From an uncultured Erysipelotrichaceae bacterium (lineage in GTDB: Bacteria; Bacillota_I; Bacilli_A; RF39; UBA660), in the NCBI GenBank assembly GCA_902783435.1, contig CACZQV010000034.1:1-21406 (forward strand): a DNA stretch of 21,406 bases, given 5' to 3'. Every line of letters begins with the position of its first letter. Position 1 is the first letter of the stretch. A program made the position numbers and the translations under genes. A model generated the notes under the pieces. It worked only from the letters and a program-made list of their open reading frames with translations. It was not told the DNA's origin and did not search any database. Shown in pieces: positions 1 to 6,085 of this stretch.

Positions 1-609
1 ATCTTCTTTAGTCATTACTTTTTTAGACCATGTTCTCTTACCACATTTAGGGCATTTTAGATATCTTGTTGTAGACATATGTGGTGCATATAAAACTTTT
101 GCATATGATGGTACATGTCTATGATGACAAGCCTTACATTCATAGTATCCAGCATCTACTTCTAATTTTAATGCATAGAATAATACAACTACTAAAAAGG
201 CTGTAGATACAGATATTACAATACCTAAAACTGTTCCTTCTTCTAATGTTAAGCAAGCTAGTGTAATAATACCTGCATAAAATAATACTGAAGTTACTAG
301 AATAACCCACATACTAGTCATTAACTTCTTATTCTTAATTTCTTCTTGTTTAGCAAGTTCTAATAGTAATTCATCTGTTTTTTTCTTTTCATCTTTCATA
401 TTCTCTTCACCAATTAAAAGTTCATTGACGTTAATATCTAATATATTACATAAATCTAGCATTTTATCAGCATCAGGTAGAGATAATCCTCTTTCCCATT
501 TAGATACAGCACGATCTGTAATATAAAGTTTTTCTGCTAACTCTTCTTGAGTTAGTTTTTTTTCTTTTCTCTTAGTAGAGATAAATTTTCCAATTTTAAT
601 TAAATCCAT
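1..609 (-). CDS. XRE-family regulator with membrane helices and C-terminal zinc ribbon (partial)
   Basis: The frame runs off the left edge, so the C-terminus is missing; 203 residues are visible. Residues 5-65 form a Cro/CI helix-turn-helix with the typical TQEELAEKLYITDRAVSKWE recognition region. A charged linker (70-96) follows, then two hydrophobic segments (about 99-120 and 125-147), then a ribbon with C158-x2-C161 and C186-x2-C189, which should bind one zinc. The likely role is a membrane-tethered DNA-binding regulator; its signal and targets cannot be told from sequence. The start at 609 is supported by GGAGAG eight bases upstream and by a TATAAT at 636-641. Its neighbour at 693-1043 also combines membrane helices with a CxxC ribbon, so the two may belong together. 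The HTH call is firm; the sensory role is inference. Confidence 0.85.
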   Translation of the reverse strand, partial: MDLIKIGKFISTKRKEKKLTQEELAEKLYITDRAVSKWERGLSLPDADKMLDLCNILDINVNELLIGEENMKDEKKKTDELLLELAKQEEIKNKKLMTSMWVILVTSVLFYAGIITLACLTLEEGTVLGIVISVSTAFLVVVLFYALKLEVDAGYYECKACHHRHVPSYAKVLYAPHMSTTRYLKCPKCGKRTWSKKVMTKED

Positions 610-635
610 GAACTTTTCTCTCCTTTCATGACTTA

Positions 636-641
636 ATTATA
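636..641 (-). promoter_or_regulatory. -10 element for the XRE/zinc-ribbon regulator
   Basis: Read on the minus strand this is TATAAT, 26 bases before the ATG at 609. No good TTGACA lies 17 bases further upstream, so the promoter would rely on the -10 or on an activator. Confidence 0.45.
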
Positions 642-692
642 TTTTAAATCATTAAGAAATTACACATACTGGTGGTTGAGTTTATTTATATT

Positions 693-1043
693 TTAATTTT
701 TTATAGTTTGCATTTTTTTAATACTACATTCTTTACATCTGTATTTTGGATGTTTATCTTCACTTCTATCATATTTACCCCATTCAACTATTCGATATCC
801 TTTAGTTTTTTTATGACAATCAAAACATTTTACCTCATCTTTTATTTCCCATAGTGGAACATCTGATTTCTTTTTAAAGATAATTTTATCTATCCAAAAG
901 AATATTAAACCTCCAATTAAATTAGCTATTATAGTAGCAGTTAAAGTATTCATATTAGATAATAATTTTAATACAATAGCAAGAATTGGAGTACTTAATT
1001 GCCATCTTAATAAATAAAGACTATATTTTTTAAATAATTTCAT
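693..1043 (-). CDS. Small membrane protein with CxxC zinc-ribbon tail
   Basis: A 116-residue protein of unknown function. Residues 15-30 and 35-56 are hydrophobic and probably form two membrane-associated helices. The soluble tail has C73-x2-C76 and C103-x2-C106, a four-cysteine metal site like that in the adjacent regulator. The start is firm: GGTGAT lies three bases before the ATG, and an extended -10 (TGTTATAAT, 1059-1067) sits just upstream. No clear hairpin follows the stop codon, so transcription may continue into the XRE gene 84 bases downstream. No enzymatic motif is seen. It could be a membrane-bound redox or metal-binding accessory, but that is only a guess. Confidence 0.75.
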   Translation of the reverse strand: MKLFKKYSLYLLRWQLSTPILAIVLKLLSNMNTLTATIIANLIGGLIFFWIDKIIFKKKSDVPLWEIKDEVKCFDCHKKTKGYRIVEWGKYDRSEDKHPKYRCKECSIKKMQTIKN

Positions 1044-1058
1044 ATCATCACCATATAA

Positions 1059-1067
1059 ATTATAACA
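1059..1067 (-). promoter_or_regulatory. Extended -10 promoter TGTTATAAT
   Basis: On the minus strand TGTTATAAT is followed 6 bases later by GGTGAT (1047-1052) and then the ATG at 1043. Transcription starting about 7 bases past the -10 would give a leader of roughly 10 bases with the ribosome-binding site at its very 5' end. The T tract of the preceding terminator abuts the motif. Confidence 0.7.
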
Positions 1068-1071
1068 TAAA

Positions 1072-1093
1072 AAAAGAGTATTATTACTCTTTT
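1072..1093 (-). terminator. Intrinsic terminator of the HD-hydrolase gene
   Basis: A 9-bp inverted repeat (aaaagagta / tactctttt) with a 4-base loop lies just past the stop codon at 1100-1102. On the minus strand it ends in a run of seven Ts. A weaker T run on the other side could also stop plus-strand transcripts. Confidence 0.85.
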
Positions 1094-1099
1094 ATTTTT

Positions 1100-1771
1100 T
1101 TAATAATCTTCATAATAATTAATAATTTTTTCTTTGGTACCATCACTAGATATTCTATCCCATTCTTTTTTATAAATAGATTTAGTATAAACTTTATCTA
1201 AATATTCTTTTTGAAAGTTATCTCTTTGTTCTATTAAAGTAGGATTATCAGTCCATAGATTAAATTTACCACCATCATTTATTCTTCTTAAAATATACTC
1301 ATAACATCTTTCAAAGTGTTCTTCAAATGTAACTAATTCTGGATAGTTTTTTAATGATGTAGCAGTCTGTCTTTTAGCTAATAATTCTATATCAAAATCT
1401 CTATCAGAATCAGATACACATTCCCCATAAAAATTTCTAGGTCTTTCTTTTCTAGAACCTCTATGATCTTCTACTGCTTCTTTCATTATTTTTATTTGTT
1501 CTTCTATAAAAAATCTTCTCAATTCTTGATCATTTTCTAATATTCTTCCAGACTCATATTCATGATTTTCTCTATCGATGTTTAAACCAGAATCATGATA
1601 ACTTGCGATTGCATATGCCATATTTGGATCTAAGTTATAATATTCTGAAAGCATCAACATATTTTTAATTACATTATTAATATGAATCATTCCATGAGAA
1701 TAAAATCTTTCATATTTTGGAAAGATATTTTCTTCAATATATTTTTTTAATTCTAAATTAACTTCTTTCAT
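1100..1771 (-). CDS. HD-superfamily metal-dependent hydrolase
   Basis: A 223-residue soluble protein with the ordered metal ligands of the HD superfamily: H26 and H30 in SHGMIHINNV, the HD pair at 59-60 in SYHDSG, H103 in VEDHRG, and an aspartate-rich DSDRD segment near 121-125. Family members cleave phosphate esters of nucleotides or related molecules; the substrate here cannot be assigned. The C-terminal third is charged and lacks a recognised second domain. I chose the ATG at 1771 over GTG 1780 or ATG 1777: its GTGAT-type ribosome-binding site matches the neighbours, and the -10 at 1788-1796 would put the transcript start close to 1780. It has its own promoter and terminator and so is probably monocistronic. 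Confidence 0.8.
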   Translation of the reverse strand: MKEVNLELKKYIEENIFPKYERFYSHGMIHINNVIKNMLMLSEYYNLDPNMAYAIASYHDSGLNIDRENHEYESGRILENDQELRRFFIEEQIKIMKEAVEDHRGSRKERPRNFYGECVSDSDRDFDIELLAKRQTATSLKNYPELVTFEEHFERCYEYILRRINDGGKFNLWTDNPTLIEQRDNFQKEYLDKVYTKSIYKKEWDRISSDGTKEKIINYYEDY

Positions 1772-1787
1772 TTGCATCACGAAATTT

Positions 1788-1796
1788 ATTATAACA
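1788..1796 (-). promoter_or_regulatory. Extended -10 promoter TGTTATAAT for the HD-hydrolase gene
   Basis: TGTTATAAT on the minus strand ends 16 bases before the chosen ATG at 1771. The predicted leader is only about 10 bases, containing the GTGAT pairing site. Confidence 0.65.
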
Positions 1797-1822
1797 TATT
1801 ATTTTTTAATAACAATTAAAAT

Positions 1823-2398
1823 CTACTTACTTTTAGTTTTTTCATATTCACAATCTTTAGATATTATTTCATATGGATGAGTTTCTCTAAATATTTTTCT
1901 TTCTTCTGCATTCATTTGTAGTACTTCTTCTGCTACATCCATATGTAAAATCCCATCTAAATGATCTAATTCATGTGATAATACAGTTGATTCAAATCCT
2001 TCAAATTTTTCTTCATGTTCAAGGCCATTAATATCATAATAATTTACAATTATTTCATATGGTCTAACTACTAATCCTGTATTATCTAAACAACTTAGGC
2101 AGGCTTCCCAAAATTTTGTTTTTCCTTTCCTTGAAATTATTTTAGGATTTATTAATACCTTTGATTCATTATAATTTATATCATCTAATGGTACATCTAA
2201 TTTTGTATTTTTTAAATATACTATTCTTTTAGGTATACCTATTTGTATTGCCGCTAAGGCAAAGCATTCTGTTTGATTACAAAATTCTTCTAATAGTTTT
2301 ATTTTTTCTTTATAAGAATCATCTTCAAATGATACTTCTTCTGATATTTGTCTTAAATACTCTTCATCGTTTTCTATTGTTTTTCTTTTTAAATTCAT
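1823..2398 (-). CDS. def: Peptide deformylase, divergent
   Basis: This 191-residue protein is a peptide deformylase, the metal enzyme that removes the formyl group from the N-terminal methionine of new proteins. Motif 3 is intact as HELDH (H142, E143, H146), supplying two metal histidines and the catalytic glutamate. Motif 2 is EACLS instead of EGCLS, keeping the metal cysteine C100. Motif 1 is CFALAAIQ ending in Q52; both glycines and the proline of the usual GxGLAAPQ are replaced. Length is normal for the family. It may be a second, specialised copy in the genome. The start has a CGGAGAG site and an extended -10 at 2418-2426. No formyltransferase gene is adjacent. Confidence 0.88.
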   Translation of the reverse strand: MNLKRKTIENDEEYLRQISEEVSFEDDSYKEKIKLLEEFCNQTECFALAAIQIGIPKRIVYLKNTKLDVPLDDINYNESKVLINPKIISRKGKTKFWEACLSCLDNTGLVVRPYEIIVNYYDINGLEHEEKFEGFESTVLSHELDHLDGILHMDVAEEVLQMNAEERKIFRETHPYEIISKDCEYEKTKSK

Positions 2399-2417
2399 AT
2401 TATCTCTCCGTAGATTT

Positions 2418-2426
2418 ATTATAACA
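2418..2426 (-). promoter_or_regulatory. Extended -10 promoter TGTTATAAT for the deformylase gene
   Basis: TGTTATAAT on the minus strand lies 19 bases before the ATG at 2398 and 8 bases beyond the stop codon of the DUF1848 gene. The deformylase can therefore be transcribed independently of the operon upstream. Confidence 0.65.
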
Positions 2427-2434
2427 TATATTAT

Positions 2435-3319
2435 TTATTTTCTAATTTTTATTTCATCATCTTTTTCTAATTCACCTATTAATAGAGATGAATTAGGATT
2501 ATGTTTATTATAATTATCATTAACTTCTTTTTCACTAAAGTTAGCATAACAGTATTTACAAAAATGTTTACAAGAATTATATACTCCTATATCAACCATT
2601 TCTACACATTTACATGGAACATTTTTTCTTGCATACCATTTCTTATATATATTACCAGTTAATTTAAATGCTAATTCACGAGACATACATTCATCTTTAA
2701 TAAAACCATATTCTACTAAGTTTTTATCTTCTGCACATGTATGAACTACTATATTATGTTTTTTAGCACTTTCACTAAAAGATATACCTATTAGTTTATA
2801 ATCTTCTTCAGTTAATTTTTTATATTTTAATATTTTATAATTATTTCTAACATTTTTATAATCATCTATAAAAGATATTAATATTTTATTTGTATAACCA
2901 TCTAGTAATTCACATAATTTATCAAATGCTTTTATATGATAATCTACTGTATATTTATCATTTATAAGGATAGGATCATATCTAATTACAATATTTTCTT
3001 TTCCTATTATATTAGATAGTTTTTTTATAGCTTCAATAATATCTTTTTTATCTGGTACATTTGGTTCTATATCTTTTTTATATGAAGTTAAAGTAATATG
3101 AAAATATACTTTCTTTTTTATATCTTTTATTTTATCTAATATAGGTATAGGATTCTTTGTACAAAAGAATAATAAATCTACATCTTCTAACATTATTCTA
3201 CTTACTAATTTAGGATTAAATGGATTTCTAACGTCTATAAAACCTTCATTTAATCTATTCATTAACCAATCAGAATAGAATGCGACAATATCTGTACGAC
3301 CACTAATATTTAAAATCAT
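2435..3319 (-). CDS. DUF1848 family protein with C-terminal CxxxCxxC cluster motif
   Basis: A 294-residue protein that I place in the DUF1848 family from its opening ISGRTDI, the FFCTKNP segment (51-57), IRYDPI (112-117) and a cysteine-rich end. The tail has C236, C238 and C250-x3-C254-x2-C257, the spacing of a radical-SAM-type 4Fe-4S site, here at the C-terminus rather than at the start of a TIM barrel. The family resembles spore-photoproduct-lyase/radical-SAM proteins, but its reaction is not established. C195 and C211 are further candidates. It is the third gene of a likely operon after the PNPOx-like and SAP genes (20-base gap), and an AAGGATGTGA site precedes the ATG. A redox or nucleic-acid-modification role is inference. 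Confidence 0.82.
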   Translation of the reverse strand: MILNISGRTDIVAFYSDWLMNRLNEGFIDVRNPFNPKLVSRIMLEDVDLLFFCTKNPIPILDKIKDIKKKVYFHITLTSYKKDIEPNVPDKKDIIEAIKKLSNIIGKENIVIRYDPILINDKYTVDYHIKAFDKLCELLDGYTNKILISFIDDYKNVRNNYKILKYKKLTEEDYKLIGISFSESAKKHNIVVHTCAEDKNLVEYGFIKDECMSRELAFKLTGNIYKKWYARKNVPCKCVEMVDIGVYNSCKHFCKYCYANFSEKEVNDNYNKHNPNSSLLIGELEKDDEIKIRK

Positions 3320-3339
3320 ATTGTCACATCCTTTTATAT

Positions 3340-3891
3340 TTATTTTAAAACTTTAAGATCATCTCTTTCATATTTATTATGACCTTTAATACTCTTTTTA
3401 TATTTCCAACATTTAATTGCGTCTTTTAAAGTCTTATCTTTATTATCATTAAAGAAATCTCTAATATAAGTATTATATTCAAATTGTTTATCTATACTTT
3501 GTTTATTATTTTTCTTATCTTCTAATATTTTATAATATGCATCTATTGAATCTTTATATGTTTTACCTGAATTAGATTTTAACCATTTTTGAAATAATAC
3601 ATTAAATGAAAAATTATTACCTATTTCTTTTTTATAAAAAGATCTATGTTTTTCTGAACATATAAAGTTATCTTCTATAATAGAGTCTTTTGTAATTTCA
3701 TCTATTATTTTAGTTCTTCTTTTATCATGTTTTATTGTAGTTTTTTCTCCTGTATCTAAAAATTTTGATATTCTATTAGTTAATTCTTCTTTAGATCCAG
3801 TAGATTGAAGATTATTCTTTTTACAAAAATCAATTAATTCTTCTTTTAAAAAATAATAATCTTTAATTGTTTTACTATTTATTTCTTTCAT
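3340..3891 (-). CDS. SAP-domain protein with DUF6434 region
   Basis: 183 residues. The N-terminal part (about 8-45) has the helix-extended-helix pattern of a SAP domain, a putative nucleic-acid-binding motif, with STGSKEELTNRI at its core. A basic linker (50-68) follows. The rest (about 75-180) matches what I recall of DUF6434: two similar blocks containing FSFNVLFQKWLKSNSGKTYKD and, later, YNTYIRDFFNDNKDKTLKD, each a helix followed by a K-T-x-K/D-D capping turn, which looks like an internal duplication. It sits 14 bases after the PNPOx-like gene and 20 bases before the DUF1848 gene, and uses an AGAGGT site, so co-transcription is likely. No catalytic residues are recognised; DNA or RNA binding is inferred from the SAP domain. 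Confidence 0.78.
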   Translation of the reverse strand: MKEINSKTIKDYYFLKEELIDFCKKNNLQSTGSKEELTNRISKFLDTGEKTTIKHDKRRTKIIDEITKDSIIEDNFICSEKHRSFYKKEIGNNFSFNVLFQKWLKSNSGKTYKDSIDAYYKILEDKKNNKQSIDKQFEYNTYIRDFFNDNKDKTLKDAIKCWKYKKSIKGHNKYERDDLKVLK

Positions 3892-3905
3892 AAAATACCT
3901 CTATT

Positions 3906-4322
3906 TTATATATCAAAATTTTCTGTTTTTAAATCACAATAATATCTACCACTTGTCGCAGTAAATTTTAAAACACAATAATCTGGATCAGTAACACCTT
4001 TTTTATAGAATAATGTATCTCCTTTTCTCCAAATCATATTTTTAGTTTCTTGATCTGTTAGAACTTCCATTTTACCTTTTAACATAACACCAATATATTT
4101 AATTAATCCTTTATGATAAAAATAAATACTAGCATTAGGATTATCTTTATATTGTTTTACTCTTATAGATGATGTATTAGTAGAAAAATAAAATTCTTTT
4201 AAACCATTTCTTTTTCTAGGTTTTAACATTGCTTTTACATTTGGATAATTATCTTTATCAATAGAACAAATAAAACTTACTTTTTGTTTATCAATAAATT
4301 TTTCTATTTTCTTTATATCCAT
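3906..4322 (-). CDS. Pyridoxamine 5'-phosphate oxidase-like flavin-binding protein
   Basis: A 138-residue single-domain protein of the split-barrel FMN-binding fold (general stress protein 26 / COG3871-like). Supporting features are the opening helix and strand ending in FICSIDKDNYPNVKAM, the FYFSTNTSSIRVKQ strand-turn and the NPNASIYFYHK block, all typical of the family, which binds FMN or F420-like cofactors at a dimer interface. The short length excludes the full vitamin B6 enzyme. The substrate is unknown; a small reductase or stress role is likely. It opens a probable operon with the SAP and DUF1848 genes. The start is firm, with GGTGAT (4326-4331) and an extended -10 (4338-4346). Confidence 0.82.
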   Translation of the reverse strand: MDIKKIEKFIDKQKVSFICSIDKDNYPNVKAMLKPRKRNGLKEFYFSTNTSSIRVKQYKDNPNASIYFYHKGLIKYIGVMLKGKMEVLTDQETKNMIWRKGDTLFYKKGVTDPDYCVLKFTATSGRYYCDLKTENFDI

Positions 4323-4337
4323 ATAATCACCTATTTC

Positions 4338-4346
4338 ATTATAACA
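4338..4346 (-). promoter_or_regulatory. Extended -10 promoter TGTTATAAT for the PNPOx-like operon
   Basis: TGTTATAAT on the minus strand, directly after the T tract of the hairpin at 4351-4372 and followed by GGTGAT and the ATG at 4322. It has the same layout as at 1059-1067 and 7302-7310. Confidence 0.7.
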
Positions 4347-4350
4347 TAAA

Positions 4351-4372
4351 AAGAAGAGTATTTACTCTTCTT
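4351..4372 (-). terminator. Intrinsic terminator behind a gene scar
   Basis: A 10-bp perfect inverted repeat (aagaagagta / tactcttctt) with a tiny loop and five Ts on the minus-strand side. The only coding sequence before it is the short remnant at 4386-4463, so the terminator appears to have outlived its gene. Confidence 0.8.
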
Positions 4373-4385
4373 AATATGATATCTT

Positions 4386-4463
4386 TTATTTTGGAACTTC
4401 AATTACTGGGCGAACACCATAGCCAGTCTTATTGTAGGAATCTATATTTCTGTAAATAAAAAA
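4386..4463 (-). pseudogene. C-terminal remnant of a DUF6273-like surface protein
   Basis: An open stretch of about 25 codons on the minus strand ends in a TAA and encodes YNKTGYGVRPVIEVPK. The GVRPV-hydrophobic ending is characteristic of the DUF6273-type region of secreted Firmicutes proteins; the intact surface protein at 9288-10838 has the related LFPVVYLKKSV. There is no start codon or ribosome-binding site, and the frame is closed by a TGA within the preceding gene's terminator. A terminator follows it. This looks like the 3' end of a deleted gene. Confidence 0.55.
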
Positions 4464-4483
4464 TCAGATTAATAATCTGATTT
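4461..4483 (-). terminator. Intrinsic terminator of the 123-residue membrane-protein gene
   Basis: A 10-bp inverted repeat (aaatcagatt / aatctgattt) begins at the stop codon (4483-4485) and ends in six Ts on the minus strand. Confidence 0.85.
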
Positions 4484-4854
4484 TAACCAAATTTTCTTAT
4501 TAAGATATTTATTATTTTATTAATTATTACATTAATTGTACTTGAAATAAACATACATATAGTTGTTCCTAAAAATATACCTATCTTTATGTCTTTAAGT
4601 ATAAATGTACAAATTACTGAAGATATAATTATTCCAAGTGTTCCAAATAAACTTCTTGTATATCCTAATAAGAAATCTATTATAACTCCTATTATTATTA
4701 TAATAGACATTATTTCAAATAGTTTAATAGAACCTGTAAAATAAAATATTAATGATAATATAGATGTAACAAAATAAAAGTAAAAATATATATCAACTAT
4801 AATAGACATAACATTTTCAAATTTCTCATCATTTTTCTCGACTAGTTTTTTCAT
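4483..4854 (-). CDS. Hypothetical four-helix membrane protein
   Basis: A 123-residue, very hydrophobic protein that I do not recognise. After a short charged N-terminus (1-14), hydrophobic segments lie at about 17-40, 45-63, 68-86 and 90-116, which suggests four membrane helices, with a basic end (IRKFG). No motif or conserved polar residue suggests a transport or enzymatic role. The start is well supported by GGTGAT four bases before the ATG and an extended -10 TGCTATAAT at 4870-4878. It is bounded by its own promoter and terminator. Confidence 0.7.
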   Translation of the reverse strand: MKKLVEKNDEKFENVMSIIVDIYFYFYFVTSILSLIFYFTGSIKLFEIMSIIIIIGVIIDFLLGYTRSLFGTLGIIISSVICTFILKDIKIGIFLGTTICMFISSTINVIINKIINILIRKFG

Positions 4855-4869
4855 AATATCACCTAATTA

Positions 4870-4878
4870 ATTATAGCA
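4870..4878 (-). promoter_or_regulatory. Extended -10 promoter TGCTATAAT
   Basis: On the minus strand, 15 bases before the ATG at 4854, with GGTGAT in between. It follows the end of the broken lipoprotein gene by 16 bases. Confidence 0.6.
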
Positions 4879-4894
4879 TAATCTTTTGATTACT

Positions 4895-5276
4895 TTATTT
4901 CTTTTTAATCAATACTTCTGTTTCATAATTACTTGTTAAATTAGTAATTGTTAAATCATATTTTGGATTATCATCTTTAGTTTGTTGTTGATAATCTCCT
5001 AAATAATATTTTGAACTATAGTCTTTACCATCAACATGTAATGTATATGGTATTGCTATTGTAAAACTAACGGTTGTTCCATCTTCATGTTCTGGTACTT
5101 TCCATTTTCTTTTTTCTGTAACCTTTTATTGGTATTTTTTTCAATTGTTTAATGTATTGTTTCTTACCAATTTCAATATTTGAAACTAACTTCAAATTAT
5201 TTTCTTTCTTACCACATCCAGTTATTGAAAACATTCCAATTATGACTAATAAAATTAATAAAATTTTCTTTTTCAT
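4895..5276 (-). pseudogene. Lipoprotein gene broken by a single-base frameshift
   Basis: The frame opening at 5276 has a lipoprotein signal peptide ending in the lipobox ITGC (C21) and is preceded by GAGGAG. It goes out of frame near 5124-5127, a run of four A on the coding strand, and stops at a TGA about 63 codons in. Another frame then stays open to a TAA at 4895-4897, with extracellular-looking sequence such as DGTTVSFTIAIPY and NPKYDLTITNLTSNYETE. Removing one A from the tract joins both into a single lipoprotein of about 126 residues. It may be a true pseudogene, a phase-variable tract or a sequencing error. The function of the intact protein is unknown. Confidence 0.75.
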
Positions 5277-5329
5277 AAATTCTCCTCTATTTTAATTATT
5301 TTACTTTTTTTATAAACATTCCTCTACTT

Positions 5330-5932
5330 TTATTTATTATTTTTAAAATGGAAATATGATAGTATTCCTATTGGTAAGAAATATAAACACCATATTTCTA
5401 GAGCAAGTACTCCACCTATTGAATTAGAACCACCACTATTAGCAAATACACCTGTCATTGGCATAATTAAACAACTTATAAAGAATATACCATGTATTAA
5501 TAATAAATATTTTAGTACTTTATCTTTCTTATTTTTTACATTTAATGTTAATCCTATAAAGAATGTAGAAAGTGCCATAATAGCATAACCTAATAAATCT
5601 AAATTAAACATTAATCCCATATTACTATAATCAAGTACTTTTAATGTTTCTTTACTTAAGTTATCATTTAATACACTTGTACATTGAGTAAAATATACTA
5701 TCATAATTAATGTTGAATAAACACCCGCAAGTATGAGTGCAATTTTACCAGCTACTTTATTATCTTTTGTACATTCGTTTTCAAATGACGTAATCATCAT
5801 TATAAAACTTAATGACAATAATATGCATACAAAAAAGTATCCAAATTTAAAATTAATTAGTAAAAAGATTGCGAATAACAAAACTGTTATAAAATTAACA
5901 ATTGATCCTATCATACCTAATTTTTTATTCAT
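5330..5932 (-). CDS. Hypothetical six-helix membrane protein
   Basis: A 200-residue integral membrane protein with hydrophobic stretches at about 8-27, 29-48, 63-83, 108-128, 140-162 and 172-194, consistent with six helices. I recognise no family; no charged residues lie inside the helices that would suggest an ion or substrate path. The start is firm, with AGGAGG seven bases before the ATG. The nearest promoter is the extended -10 at 6050-6058, giving a leader of about 110 bases that contains a gene remnant. The broken lipoprotein gene begins 54 bases downstream and may have been co-transcribed. Confidence 0.7.
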   Translation of the reverse strand: MNKKLGMIGSIVNFITVLLFAIFLLINFKFGYFFVCILLSLSFIMMITSFENECTKDNKVAGKIALILAGVYSTLIMIVYFTQCTSVLNDNLSKETLKVLDYSNMGLMFNLDLLGYAIMALSTFFIGLTLNVKNKKDKVLKYLLLIHGIFFISCLIMPMTGVFANSGGSNSIGGVLALEIWCLYFLPIGILSYFHFKNNK

Positions 5933-5985
5933 ATAGTTTCCTCCTATATCTTAATCTTCTGATTATTTTACTTTTTTAATACTTC

Positions 5986-6045
5986 TTATCCAATAATGAC
6001 AGTGTCATTGGTATCAGTTAATTCTGCACCTAGTTTTTCACATAA
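5986..6045 (-). pseudogene. Short C-terminal gene remnant
   Basis: An open minus-strand frame without a start codon encodes LCEKLGAELTDTNDTVIIG and ends in TAA. The sequence looks like real soluble protein, but I cannot name the family. It lies directly after an extended -10 (6050-6058) with no ribosome-binding site, as though the body of a gene between promoter and 3' end was deleted. It may instead be a chance open frame in the leader of the downstream membrane-protein gene. Confidence 0.4.
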
Positions 6046-6049
6046 ATTT

Positions 6050-6058
6050 ATTATAACA
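6050..6058 (-). promoter_or_regulatory. Extended -10 promoter TGTTATAAT lacking its ribosome-binding site
   Basis: It matches the other promoters of the window, including the abutting terminator T tract, but no GGTGAT-ATG follows. It probably now drives the membrane-protein gene starting at 5932. Confidence 0.55.
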
Positions 6059-6065
6059 TAAAAAA

Positions 6066-6084
6066 AGACTATAATTTCTAGTCT
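6066..6084 (-). terminator. Weak intrinsic terminator of the 58-residue gene
   Basis: A 6-bp stem (agacta / tagtct) with a 7-base loop and seven Ts on the minus-strand side, starting just past the TAA at 6086-6088. The stem is short, so readthrough is plausible. Confidence 0.6.
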
Positions 6085-6085
6085 C

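Noticed and set aside
672..854. Plus-strand open frame of 60 codons rich in Phe/Ile
   Set aside because: It is the antisense of the zinc-ribbon membrane protein, has no ribosome-binding site and its composition is that of a complementary AT-rich frame.
6001..6015. Small inverted repeat aatgac-agt-gtcatt as an operator
   Set aside because: It lies within the remnant coding stretch, is short, and is not placed at a promoter.
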